Below the pieces are notes generated by a model. The model was given only the letters and a program-made list of their open reading frames with translations, was not told the origin of the DNA and searched no databases. Shown in pieces: positions 1 to 7,777 of a stretch of DNA of 31,339 bases. Source of the stretch: DATAEK01 sp036258055 (lineage in GTDB: Bacteria > Acidobacteriota > Vicinamibacteria > Vicinamibacterales > 2-12-FULL-66-21); assembly GCA_036258055.1 (NCBI GenBank), contig DATAEK010000114.1, positions 1 to 31,339 on the forward strand, read 5' to 3'. Position numbers and translations under genes: made by a program. Within the stretch, counting starts at the first letter, position 1. Each line of letters starts with the position of its first letter.

Positions 1-1992
1 CAGCTGATGAAGGACCTGCGTGGACGCTTCGCGGTGAGCAACGAGCGGCAGAAAGGCGCGCCGAGCTTTCCGAGCATCGAGCCCGACCGCACCAGCCGCG
101 ACAACCCGGCACTCTTTCAGGGCGATCGCCAGTACACCAACAACTTCACCGACTCGTACGCCGCGGTGTTCGATTGGGTGACGACACCCAAGCTGTACGT
201 GAACCTGACGACGGGGTATTTCACGTACGGGGCGCGTGGCAAGGGCCCGGTTGGTACGAACCTGCGTCACACCTTCAGCGGCTCGAACTTCCAGTTCCCC
301 GACATTCCCGCTTCGCTCCAGAACGTCAGCGGGTACGCCGACGACATCTCGAGCAGCATCATCGTCAAGGACGACTACGGCCGCTTCACGTTCAACTCCG
401 ATGCGACCTACTACACCAACTGGAAGGGGCAGCACACGCTGAAGGCCGGCGTGCAGTACGAGCGCATCTCGAACGACGTCAACCGCGGACAGCAGTTCCC
501 GACCGTCCAGTTGAACTGGGACGCCGTGCGCGGCACGCTCGACGGCCGCAACGTGCGGGGGAAGTACGGCTACTACACTGTGACGCGCGGCACGGTCACG
601 CTCGGTGATTTCAGCGTCAGCAACACCGGCCTCTTCATCCAGGACGCGTGGACCCTGAACAATCGCCTCACGCTCAACCTCGGCGTGCGGACCGAGGTGG
701 AGGACGTGCCGTCGTACAAGCCCCAGAACCCCGGCATCCATTTCAGCTTCGCCGACAAGATCTCCCCGCGCGTCGGCTTCGCCTGGGACCTCAAGGGCGA
801 CAGCCGGTGGAAGGCGTACGGGAGCTGGGGCGTGTTCCACGACCTGATGAAGCTGTCGATGTCGCGCATCCTCTTCGGCGCGGATCGCTGGGTCGACTAC
901 TTCTACACGCTCGACACGGCCGACTGGCCGTCGATTCAGTGCGGCTATCCGCCGACCGGTGGCCCGAGCTGCCCCGGCACGTTCATCGAGCAGGCCGACT
1001 TCCGCCACGAAGCCAACGACGTGAACAACAGCCTCATCGATCCGGGGATCAAGCCGATGCGGTCGCAAGAGTTCACGCTCGGCATGGATCACGAGCTGAA
1101 TCGCACGACCTCGATCGGCGTGCGCTACTCGCACAAATGGCTGAACCGCGCGATCGAGGCGTTCGGCGTGCTGCTCCCCGGCGTCGGCGAGATCTATCGC
1201 ATCTCGAACCCCGGCTTCGGATGGGACAAGTCGCCGCTGACCGATCCGTTCATCTCGCCCGGACTCAATTGTCCGAATTGTCCGGACCAGCCAGCGGCGA
1301 AGCGCGTCTACGACGGCATCGAGTTCCGTCTGCGCAAACGGTTCTCGGACAACTGGGAGCTGACCACGAGCTACTCGTACAGCCGTCTCTTCGGCAACTA
1401 CTCGGGTCTGGCGAATTCCGACGAGAGCATCAACGGCTCGGCGCGGACCGATCCGAACTCGAGCCGCGGGTTCGACCAGTTGACGGAGTCGTTCGACGCG
1501 CAGGGGCACGCGGTGTACGGCCGGCTGCAGACCGATCGCCCCAACGTGTTCAAGGCGCAGGGCTCGTATACGTTCGGCTTCGGCACGACGGTGGGAGGCA
1601 ACTACCTCCTCCAGAGCGGCACGCCGCTTCAGACGCAGATGAACCACCTCTCGGGGATCTTCTTCTATCCGTTCGGACGCGGCGATCTCGGTCGCACACC
1701 GGTCTACTCGCAGACCGACCTGCTGGTGCAGCACACGCTCAACCTGCCGCGCGGGACGCGCCTGAACGCGAGCATCAACGTCGAGAATCTGTTCGATCAG
1801 GACACGATCACGTCGATCTTCCCGACGGTGTACCGCGACAACATCAACATTCCGTTCACCGATTTCTTCAAAGGGTTCGACCCGAACGCCTACGCCAAAG
1901 CGAACAATCTCCGGCCTGATGCGAGGTTCACGCTGCCGACCGCGTATCAGCCGCGGCGAACGATTAGACTGATGGCGAAGATACTGTTTTAG
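1..1992 (+). CDS. TonB-dependent receptor, C-terminal part (5' end outside window)
   Basis: The frame is open from the first base, so the gene starts upstream; 663 codons remain before the TAG stop. The visible part is outer-membrane beta-barrel: alternating aromatic and polar strands, long loops (one with paired Cys around GYPPTGGPSCPG), and repeated phrases such as NLGVRTEVEDVP, SPRVGFAWDL and INVENLFDQ, which are typical of Oar-like TonB-dependent receptors. The protein ends in a hydrophobic residue (KILF), as expected for a BAM substrate. The plug and any carboxypeptidase-regulatory-like domain would lie upstream of the window. Family members import large or scarce substrates (glycans, siderophores, peptides) using TonB energy; the substrate cannot be read here. 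A heptad repeat begins two bases after the stop codon. Confidence 0.9.
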   Translation, partial: QLMKDLRGRFAVSNERQKGAPSFPSIEPDRTSRDNPALFQGDRQYTNNFTDSYAAVFDWVTTPKLYVNLTTGYFTYGARGKGPVGTNLRHTFSGSNFQFPDIPASLQNVSGYADDISSSIIVKDDYGRFTFNSDATYYTNWKGQHTLKAGVQYERISNDVNRGQQFPTVQLNWDAVRGTLDGRNVRGKYGYYTVTRGTVTLGDFSVSNTGLFIQDAWTLNNRLTLNLGVRTEVEDVPSYKPQNPGIHFSFADKISPRVGFAWDLKGDSRWKAYGSWGVFHDLMKLSMSRILFGADRWVDYFYTLDTADWPSIQCGYPPTGGPSCPGTFIEQADFRHEANDVNNSLIDPGIKPMRSQEFTLGMDHELNRTTSIGVRYSHKWLNRAIEAFGVLLPGVGEIYRISNPGFGWDKSPLTDPFISPGLNCPNCPDQPAAKRVYDGIEFRLRKRFSDNWELTTSYSYSRLFGNYSGLANSDESINGSARTDPNSSRGFDQLTESFDAQGHAVYGRLQTDRPNVFKAQGSYTFGFGTTVGGNYLLQSGTPLQTQMNHLSGIFFYPFGRGDLGRTPVYSQTDLLVQHTLNLPRGTRLNASINVENLFDQDTITSIFPTVYRDNINIPFTDFFKGFDPNAYAKANNLRPDARFTLPTAYQPRRTIRLMAKILF

Positions 1993-1993
1993 A

Positions 1994-2041
1994 GCTGTCG
2001 CGTGCCGCTGTCCGCTGTCGGCTGTCCGCTCTCGGCTCGGG
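1994..2041. repeat. Degenerate 7-bp tandem repeat (GCTGTCC type)
   Basis: The run contains GCTGTCG, GCTGTCC, GCTGTCG, GCTGTCC, GCTCTCG and GCTCGGG at a 7-base step and begins two bases after the receptor stop codon. The same unit recurs at 15874-15894, also shortly after a stop codon, and once at about 3716-3722. The function is unknown. It resembles short tandemly repeated repetitive sequences. Confidence 0.7.
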
Positions 2042-2044
2042 CAA

Positions 2045-2127
2045 AATCCGAACGGCGGATGGCGGACAGTGCTATGGCTGTGCTGGGCTGGAGTTGAAAT
2101 GGAAACGGAAGGCCAATCAGCAGCGCC
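2045..2127 (+). repeat. 83-bp dispersed repeat, copy A (left of the IS110 element)
   Basis: This is identical to 3731-3813 except at two bases, and in the same orientation. It contains a nested hairpin formed by GCGGACAG with upstream CTGTCCGC and by ATCCG with CGGAT. Its right-hand part (TGAAATGGAAACG, then AATCAGCAGCGCC) recurs in inverted, diverged form at 22184-22216. The two close copies bracket the IS110 transposase. Confidence 0.85.
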
Positions 2128-2215
2128 TAGGAGCTATCCGGACTCGGCGCTCGGCGCTCGCGCTCGGGTCCGGCTTCTATGAGCCGGACTGATGTCAAGT
2201 CTCCGGGGTTTCAAT

Positions 2216-2271
2216 AGACGTCACCGGAGCAGACCTCCTAACCAGCCATGAGGTCTGCGGAGGTGACGTCT
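2216..2271 (-). ncRNA. Long hairpin with symmetric internal loop; candidate part of an IS110 bridge RNA
   Basis: An arm of AGACGTCACC, then GGA, then GCAGACCTC pairs with GAGGTCTGC, then GGA, then GGTGACGTCT, around a 12-base loop. This gives 19 paired bases interrupted by a symmetric 3x3 internal loop. It lies in the non-coding flank downstream of the transposase. A second perfect 8-bp hairpin (2168-2189) is next to it. IS110-type elements encode a structured bridge RNA with internal binding loops in a non-coding end. That this is the bridge RNA is an inference from position and shape. Confidence 0.35.
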
Positions 2272-2478
2272 TCGTTGTGCCGCTTCGCGCGTGGTTTCGT
2301 TGAGCAGCGAGTTGCCTCGCACGAGCTTCTATGCGTGTCGGTGAACCGAGCACCAGATCCTGTATGCGCGCGTGGCGCAGGACGAAACCGTTCACATGCG
2401 CCCCTTCTAAAGCACGGGTCCCGAGGCGACCCTATCCGGACAACGGGCGACATGTCCGCGCGAGATCCCTGCCGTCGC

Positions 2479-3612
2479 TTACGCTTTCAGTTGCGCGCCC
2501 GCCGGGACCACGTCCGCGGTGACGTAGCGCCACAGCGCGATCATCAGCCGCCGCGCCAGGGCTACGATCCCCACTTTACGCAGTCCCGGGCCGCCGCGGC
2601 CAAACTGCTCGCGATACCACTGACTCACCGCACTGGTGGGCTGATACCGCAGCCACGCCCAGGCCAGCTGCACGGCGATCCGCCGCACCGCCGGAATCCC
2701 GCTGCGACTGAGGCCCTGATCGAGCCGCCGCTTGCCACTCTGATACGGCGCCGACACCAGCCCACAGAGCGCCCCGACCTGGCGTCGGTTGCGCAGGTCC
2801 CGCGTGAACAACTCATCGCTCAGGATCGTCGCCGCCCGCGCGGCGACGCCCCGCAGCTGCGCCAGCCGGTGCGCGGTCGCCGCGGCGGCGGTCGACCCCG
2901 CCGTGACCCGCGCCCGTTCCGCGCGGCGCCGCGCCCGCCGTTCTGTCTCCACCGCCTGCAGCAGCCGCCACGTCTCGAGCAGCCGCGCCCGGAGCTCCTC
3001 CCCCAGCGGCTCGCCTGCCCAATCGCGGGCGGCCGTCAGCCACGCCGCGAACCGTTCGTCGATCCGCCGTTTCGCGACGCCGTGGAGCGCCAGGAGACTG
3101 TGGATCCGATTCCGATAGCGCGTCCGTTCACCCTGCAGCGTCGTCAGGCTCCGACTCGCGTGCCGCGCATCTTCCGCCGCCGGGGTGGGCACCCGCACGA
3201 CGTGCCAGACCTCGCGCTCGCCGCCCCAGTAGCGCAGCAGCATCCGCAGCAGCTTCTCCCCGTCCAGCCGATCCGACTTCGCCCGCCGCGCCCGCCGGGG
3301 CACCTCGATGCTCGACGAATCGACCACCACGTTGCTCACCCCTAGCGTCGTCAGCAGCCGATGAGGCCAGAACCCGTCGCGCCCCGCTTCGTAACAACTG
3401 CGCATCGGCGCATCCGGCGGCAGTCCACACTGCGCCGTGCCCTGCGCCAGGGCCGCACGCAGGACGCCGCGTTCGCCCGGCCGCACCCGGACCCGCTGCC
3501 GCTTCCCCTCGGCCCCGCTGCTCATCGTCAGCAACCATTCCTTCGCACTCAGCTCGCACGCCACATACAACGTCGCTGCAGTACACTCCGCTCGATGGGT
3601 TGGGCTCGTCAT
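2479..3612 (-). CDS. IS110-family transposase
   Basis: This 377-residue DEDD transposase or recombinase of the IS110 family would catalyse insertion and excision of its element, guided by an element-encoded bridge RNA. The N-terminal RuvC-like domain shows an ACELSAKEW motif (E20), YEAGRDGFW (E75), and RAKSDRLD (D114, D117). The C-terminal Transposase_20 part includes ALCGLVSAPYQSG and GLSRSGIPAVRR. The start at 3612 was chosen because AAAGGAG lies six bases upstream and the N-terminus fits the family; the reading frame stays open upstream to 3966, but that extension crosses the 83-bp repeat and looks spurious. The first acidic residue is Glu, where many IS110 proteins have Asp in a GIDV-type motif. 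I recall the ELS..W form as a recurrent subgroup, so this is probably not a defect. The frame appears intact. Confidence 0.92.
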   Translation of the reverse strand: MTSPTHRAECTAATLYVACELSAKEWLLTMSSGAEGKRQRVRVRPGERGVLRAALAQGTAQCGLPPDAPMRSCYEAGRDGFWPHRLLTTLGVSNVVVDSSSIEVPRRARRAKSDRLDGEKLLRMLLRYWGGEREVWHVVRVPTPAAEDARHASRSLTTLQGERTRYRNRIHSLLALHGVAKRRIDERFAAWLTAARDWAGEPLGEELRARLLETWRLLQAVETERRARRRAERARVTAGSTAAAATAHRLAQLRGVAARAATILSDELFTRDLRNRRQVGALCGLVSAPYQSGKRRLDQGLSRSGIPAVRRIAVQLAWAWLRYQPTSAVSQWYREQFGRGGPGLRKVGIVALARRLMIALWRYVTADVVPAGAQLKA

Positions 3613-3730
3613 GTCGAACTCCTTTCGAGTCACGTCGCAAAGAGTTACAACATACAGCCCGGCCCATCGTCTACCCACATAGGGTCTAAAGCCGGACACT
3701 ACAGGCAGGCTCGCCGCTGTCCGCTCGAGC

Positions 3731-3813
3731 AATCCGAACGGCGGATAGCGGACAGTGCTATGGCGGTGCTGGGCTGGAGTTGAAATGGAAACGGAAGGCC
3801 AATCAGCAGCGCC
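3731..3813 (+). repeat. 83-bp dispersed repeat, copy B (right of the IS110 element)
   Basis: This is a direct repeat of 2045-2127 with two mismatches. The sequence from 3717 to 3755 folds as a nested hairpin (CTGTCCGCT with AGCGGACAG outside, ATCCG with CGGAT inside). It continues without a break into the GC-rich module at 3814-3965, which leads into the first DUF2891 gene. Confidence 0.85.
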
Positions 3814-3965
3814 CGCGGCCCGAGCGAAGCGCGAAGGCGCGAAGCTGCAGCGTCTGGGGGTGGGGCCCCGGACAGACACTAGGCCGCCCGTCGGAGACGG
3901 GCGGACAGGCCAAAGGCCGCCGCGCGAAGCGCGTAAAAGCGCGTGGGGGTGGGGCCCGACGCGCA
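3814..3965 (+). repeat. GC-rich hairpin module with two GTGGGGCCC boxes upstream of the DUF2891 operon
   Basis: The stretch carries two GGGGGTGGGGCCC boxes (about 3856-3868 and 3945-3957). Between them are a perfect hairpin CCGCCCGTC/GACGGGCGG (3884-3904) and a GCGCGAAGCGC mini-hairpin (3921-3933). A related arrangement, with GGTGGGGTCCCC-type boxes next to a partial copy of the 83-bp repeat, lies upstream of the minus-strand sigma gene near 22000-22216. Both copies are oriented toward the start of a gene, so they form part of its probable 5' region. No clear promoter could be picked out here. Confidence 0.55.
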
Positions 3966-3995
3966 TTGATAAATGCCTTCTCTTGTTGGTGACCT

Positions 3996-5402
3996 ATGTC
4001 TTTTCCCAGTTGTCGATTGATCGCGCCGATCGCGGCGCTCCTCGTCGTGCTCGGTACCTTGGTGCCGCGCGCGCAGGAGCCCGCGAAACCCGCGGCCCCC
4101 GCCCCCGAGTTCAAGGATCTGGACTCGTTCTTCAAGTCGCTTCCCTCGTCGACGGTGCCGCCCCTGAACGCGGACGTGGCGCTTCTCTACAGCGCCGTCC
4201 CGCTCGGCTGTCTCGACGAGCTTCAGGCACGGCCGACCGGCCGCACCTATTTCTGGGAGGCGACGTTCAAGACGGTCGACAACTACGACAAGACTCGCGC
4301 GTTTTACGGCTGCGGCGACTGGCACACCGCGGTCGGCGCGACCTACACGCTCGTCAGACTGCTCAAGGAATATCCGACTCTCCCGGTGGACGGCCTCGTT
4401 CGCGAGAAGCTGAACGACCATCTGGGCCGGCAGAATTTCGAGGGCGAGCTGGCGTACTTCAAGGATGCGGGCGCTTTCGAACGGCCGTACGGCTACGCCT
4501 GGCTGCTCAAGCTGCACGCCGAGCTCGGCACGTGGAGAGATCCCGACGCCGCGCGCTGGGTGGACAACGTCGCACCGCTTGGAAAGTTCTTCGCCGACGC
4601 GCTCATCGCGTATCTCATCGATCTCGATCGCGCCAACAAGACAGCAACGCAGGCGAATACGGCGTTCGCGCTGGGCCTGCTCCTCGACTACGTGGACATC
4701 ACGCACGATACGGCGATCCAGCGCGCGACCGAGGCGACGTCCCGGCGGTTCTTCCTGACCGACAAGGATTGCGCCACCGACACGGAAGCGGCGACGGCCG
4801 AGATGATCTCGCCATGTCTCTCTGAAGCCGCGCTCATGGCGCGTGTGCTCGACCAGCGTGCCTACGTCACGTGGCTCGACGCCTTCATGCCGGCCGCCTT
4901 CACCGCGAAGTTCAGACCCCTCACCACGATTTCGTTCGACGTGCCCGCGGGCGGCGGGCGGCGCGGCGGCGGACGCGGTCAGCGCGGCGGCGCGGCGCCG
5001 GCGGAAACGCCGCCCGTCGCGCAGGGTCCTCCCCCACCGCAGACGACGGGGGCGGGACCAGGCGGCGAGCGTGGCCGCGGGGATCAGCCCCAGACAATCG
5101 AGGGACAACAGGCGGCGGCTGCGGCAGCCGGCGGCGGTCCTGGTGGCGGGGGCCGCGGCGGCCCGCCACCGAACCCGCGAGCGACGATGATCGGGCTGGC
5201 GTGGACGCGTGCGGATGCCTTCGGGCGCATCGCGTCCGCACTCCCCGCCGACGACAAGCGCGTGCCCGTGTTCAAGCGCCTGGCCGCGATCCATGCCGCG
5301 AAAGCCGCGCAGGGCATGACCGACCCGGTCGCGCTCGACGCGCCGTGGCTGGGGACCTACGCCGTCGCGTACCTCGCGCCGCCGACAGGAGACAGGAAAT
5401 GA
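3996..5402 (+). CDS. Secreted DUF2891-family protein, paralogue 1 (divergent, Gly/Pro-rich insert)
   Basis: This 468-residue protein has a signal-peptide-like N-terminus (hydrophobic IAPIAALLVVLGTLV, then RAQ). It belongs to the DUF2891 family, whose function is not known. Family landmarks are CLD (72-74), FYGCGDWH (103-110), RPYGYAW (163-169), DPDA, DKDC (256-259) and SPCLSEA. It departs from its two downstream paralogues: residues about 318-394 are a Gly/Arg/Pro/Ala-rich segment absent from them. The His residues seen in both others (KSHLIGLAF or KSHMIGLAF, and GSHWLG or GSHFLG) are replaced here by ATMIGLAW and APWLG. It is the first gene of a three-gene operon; its TGA overlaps the next ATG (ATGA). 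Only a weak GGTGA precedes the start. Loss of conserved His suggests altered or lost activity. Confidence 0.88.
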   Translation: MSFPSCRLIAPIAALLVVLGTLVPRAQEPAKPAAPAPEFKDLDSFFKSLPSSTVPPLNADVALLYSAVPLGCLDELQARPTGRTYFWEATFKTVDNYDKTRAFYGCGDWHTAVGATYTLVRLLKEYPTLPVDGLVREKLNDHLGRQNFEGELAYFKDAGAFERPYGYAWLLKLHAELGTWRDPDAARWVDNVAPLGKFFADALIAYLIDLDRANKTATQANTAFALGLLLDYVDITHDTAIQRATEATSRRFFLTDKDCATDTEAATAEMISPCLSEAALMARVLDQRAYVTWLDAFMPAAFTAKFRPLTTISFDVPAGGGRRGGGRGQRGGAAPAETPPVAQGPPPPQTTGAGPGGERGRGDQPQTIEGQQAAAAAAGGGPGGGGRGGPPPNPRATMIGLAWTRADAFGRIASALPADDKRVPVFKRLAAIHAAKAAQGMTDPVALDAPWLGTYAVAYLAPPTGDRK

Positions 5403-6592
5403 GAGCGCTCCTGATCGGATCCGCACTGGTGCTCGCGACCGCCGTGCACGGTCAGCAGATGACCACCAGCCCGAAGGCCGCGGCGTCACCGCCGGATAGC
5501 AGCCTCGACACGATGCTGCGATCGCTGCCGGCTGCAAAAGCACCCGTCCTCGACCAGGCTCAGGCGCTCTGGCTGGCGACGATGCCGATCGCGTGCCTCG
5601 ATCGACCGCACGCGCGACCGCCGGCGCGTGGGTATTTGTGGGAGCCAACCTATCGTCCGACCGACGACTACCAGCGCAAGCTCGCGTTCTACGGCTGCTT
5701 CGACTGGCACTCGTCGGTGAACTCGATGTGGACGCTCGTACGCCTCGTCAAGAGTTACCCCGATCTGCCCCTCGCACCGCTCATCCGGCACAAGCTCTCC
5801 CGGCATCTCGACAAGAGCAACATCGAAGGGGAGCTGGCGTACCTCAAGCAGGCCGGCGCGTTCGAGCGTCCGTACGGCTACGCGTGGGTGCTGAAGCTCG
5901 CGGCGGAAATCTCCGACTGGAAGGACCCGGACGCACAGAAATGGTCCGCGAACCTCACGCCGCTCGTCGAGTGGACGTCGAAGGAAATGGCGGGGTTCCT
6001 CACGGCCCTTCCGACGCCAAATCGCGGCGGGGTCCATCCGAACACCGCGTTCGGCATGTATCTGATGCTCGACTACGTCGACACCATGAAAGATGACGCG
6101 CTGCGGAAGGCCATCGACGAAAGTGCCACGCGCTATTACTCGAAGGACAAGAACTGCGATACGAAGTCCGAGCCCGCCGGTACTGACTTCCTGTCGCCCT
6201 GCCTGACGGAAGCCGCGGTCATGAGCCGGGTGCTTCCCCGCGACGCGTTCGTCACCTGGTTCAACGAGTTTCTGCCGCCGATGTACTCCGCCGATTTCAA
6301 GCCGCTCACCGAGCCGGTCGACACCAGCGGCATCACGAAGCCGGAGCGGCTCGCGGGCAAGTCGCACTTGATCGGCCTCGCGTTCCAGCGCGGTGCGGTC
6401 ATGCACCGGCTCGCCGACGTTCTCCCTGACGGCGATCGGCGCGTTGACGTGCTGCGCCGGCTCGCCGCGATCCACGGCGTCAAGGGCATGCAGGGCATGC
6501 ACGACGCGGGCTACTGGGGCTCTCACTGGCTCGGTACCTACGCGGTCTACTACATCCTCTCGCCGCAGACGGCCTCTCGAGGTGCGCTGTGA
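5399..6592 (+). CDS. Secreted DUF2891-family protein, paralogue 2
   Basis: This 397-residue protein starts at the ATG that overlaps the stop of paralogue 1 (ATGA), which implies translational coupling. The N-terminus MRALLIGSALVLATAVHGQQ is a signal peptide with cleavage likely after AVHG or nearby, so the mature protein is periplasmic or outside the cell. Conserved DUF2891 features are CLDRP (67-71), FYGCFDWH (97-104), RPYGYAW, DPDA, DKNC, SPCLTEA, KSHLIGLAF and GSHWLGTYAV. The paired Cys and invariant His, Trp and Tyr residues look like an active or binding site, but no reaction is established for the family. AGGAAATG at the junction supplies a partial ribosome-binding site. The open frame extends upstream to 4871, but that part lies inside the preceding gene. 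Confidence 0.9.
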   Translation: MRALLIGSALVLATAVHGQQMTTSPKAAASPPDSSLDTMLRSLPAAKAPVLDQAQALWLATMPIACLDRPHARPPARGYLWEPTYRPTDDYQRKLAFYGCFDWHSSVNSMWTLVRLVKSYPDLPLAPLIRHKLSRHLDKSNIEGELAYLKQAGAFERPYGYAWVLKLAAEISDWKDPDAQKWSANLTPLVEWTSKEMAGFLTALPTPNRGGVHPNTAFGMYLMLDYVDTMKDDALRKAIDESATRYYSKDKNCDTKSEPAGTDFLSPCLTEAAVMSRVLPRDAFVTWFNEFLPPMYSADFKPLTEPVDTSGITKPERLAGKSHLIGLAFQRGAVMHRLADVLPDGDRRVDVLRRLAAIHGVKGMQGMHDAGYWGSHWLGTYAVYYILSPQTASRGAL

Positions 6593-7764
6593 CCGTTCGT
6601 TCCGCGCTCGTCCTCATCGTCTTCTCCGCGTGTCTCGGCGCGTCGCCGATGCACGCACAGAAGGGACCGTCGGCGGCTCCGGCCGCCGCAGCGACCGAGC
6701 TGGACGCGTTCTATCGTGCGCTCCCGGTCACCAAGACCGAGTCCCTCGACGCGCCGATGGCCTTGATGCTGACGGCGATGCCGCTGGCGTGCCTCGATCG
6801 TCCGCAGGTTCGACCTGCGGCCCGCGGGTACGTGTGGGAGGCGACGTACCGCCCCGTCGAGAACTTCGAGAAGACCCGCGCGTTCTACGGCTGCTACGAC
6901 TGGCATTCTTCGGTGAATTCGACGTGGGCGCTCGTGCGCGCACTGAAGATGTTCCCGCAACTGGCAACGGCCCCGCTCATCCGTCAGAAGCTGACCCGGC
7001 ATCTTGGAACGTCGAACATCGCCGGTGAAGTCTCCTTCTTCAAGGAGTCCGGACAGTTCGAGGTGCCGTACGGCCTTTCGTGGACGCTCAAGCTGCAAGG
7101 TGAGCTGCTGTCGTGGGACGATCCCGACGCGAAGAAGTGGTCGCAGAACCTGCAGCCGCTCGTGACGCTGTTCTCGGAACGGCTGACGACCTACTTCAAA
7201 CAGCTCGAGAAGCCGGTGCGGACGGGCGTGCATCCCAACAGCGCCCTCGGGATGAACCTGATGTGGGACTACCTCACAATCGCGAAGGACGAGACGCTCA
7301 GGGCCGCAATCACGGACGCGGCGAAGCGGTTCTACACGAACGACAAGAAATGCGAGACGGCGACCGAGCCGGGGCCGGCCGACTTCATCTCTCCGTGCAT
7401 GACCGAAGCGGCGATCATGGGACGGATTCTGCCGCCCGCGGAGTTCGTCGCGTGGTTCGACACGTTCATGCCGGCGTTCTACTCGCCGGAGTTCAAGCCG
7501 CTCACGCAGCCGATGGATCCGGCGCTCATCACCAACCCGGCGCGCCTCGCCGCCAAGTCACACATGATCGGCCTGGCGTTCATGCGCGCAGAGGAAATGA
7601 ATCGCGTCGCCGTGGCCCTTCCCCCATCCGACACGCGCGCCGCCGCGCTGCGCCGTCTGTCAGCGATGCACGCCGGTCAGGGCATGACCGCGATGCACGT
7701 CGCGGGGTATCTCGGGTCGCATTTCCTCGGCGCGTTTACGATCCTGTACTTGGTGACGGTCTGA
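6589..7764 (+). CDS. Secreted DUF2891-family protein, paralogue 3
   Basis: This 391-residue protein starts at a GTG that overlaps the previous stop (GTGA). Signal peptide: VRSALVLIVFSACLGASPMHA, likely cut after MHA. It contains the full DUF2891 set: CLDRP (68-72), FYGCYDWH (99-106), VPYGLSW, DPDA, DKKC, SPCMTEA, KSHMIGLAF and GSHFLG. It is closer to paralogue 2 than to paralogue 1 along its whole length. Three tandem copies with overlapping junctions suggest local duplication followed by retention as one translational unit. The gene ends 13 bp before the convergent stop of the minus-strand TonB receptor. Confidence 0.9.
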   Translation: MTVRSALVLIVFSACLGASPMHAQKGPSAAPAAAATELDAFYRALPVTKTESLDAPMALMLTAMPLACLDRPQVRPAARGYVWEATYRPVENFEKTRAFYGCYDWHSSVNSTWALVRALKMFPQLATAPLIRQKLTRHLGTSNIAGEVSFFKESGQFEVPYGLSWTLKLQGELLSWDDPDAKKWSQNLQPLVTLFSERLTTYFKQLEKPVRTGVHPNSALGMNLMWDYLTIAKDETLRAAITDAAKRFYTNDKKCETATEPGPADFISPCMTEAAIMGRILPPAEFVAWFDTFMPAFYSPEFKPLTQPMDPALITNPARLAAKSHMIGLAFMRAEEMNRVAVALPPSDTRAAALRRLSAMHAGQGMTAMHVAGYLGSHFLGAFTILYLVTV

Positions 7765-7777
7765 TTCGAACCCCGAC

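Larger units (their letters stand above)
2182..3697 (-). mobile_element. IS110-family insertion sequence (ends approximate)
   Basis: An IS110-type transposase gene lies between non-coding flanks of roughly 300 bp on its 3' side and 80 bp on its 5' side. IS110 elements lack long terminal inverted repeats. I therefore placed tentative ends at an octamer, AGCCGGAC, found at 2182-2189 and 3690-3697, which gives about 1.5 kb, a normal length for the family. The 3' flank holds a strong hairpin that could belong to the element's bridge RNA. The true ends could differ, and the 83-bp repeats just outside may mark the insertion context instead of the element itself. Confidence 0.5.

Noticed and set aside
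3613..3966. 118-codon N-terminal extension of the IS110 transposase
   Set aside because: It runs through the 83-bp repeat and lies upstream of a good ribosome-binding site and a family-like start at 3612.
3879..5648. 589-codon open frame on the minus strand
   Set aside because: It is antisense to the DUF2891 genes, Arg-rich without domain motifs; a codon-bias shadow.
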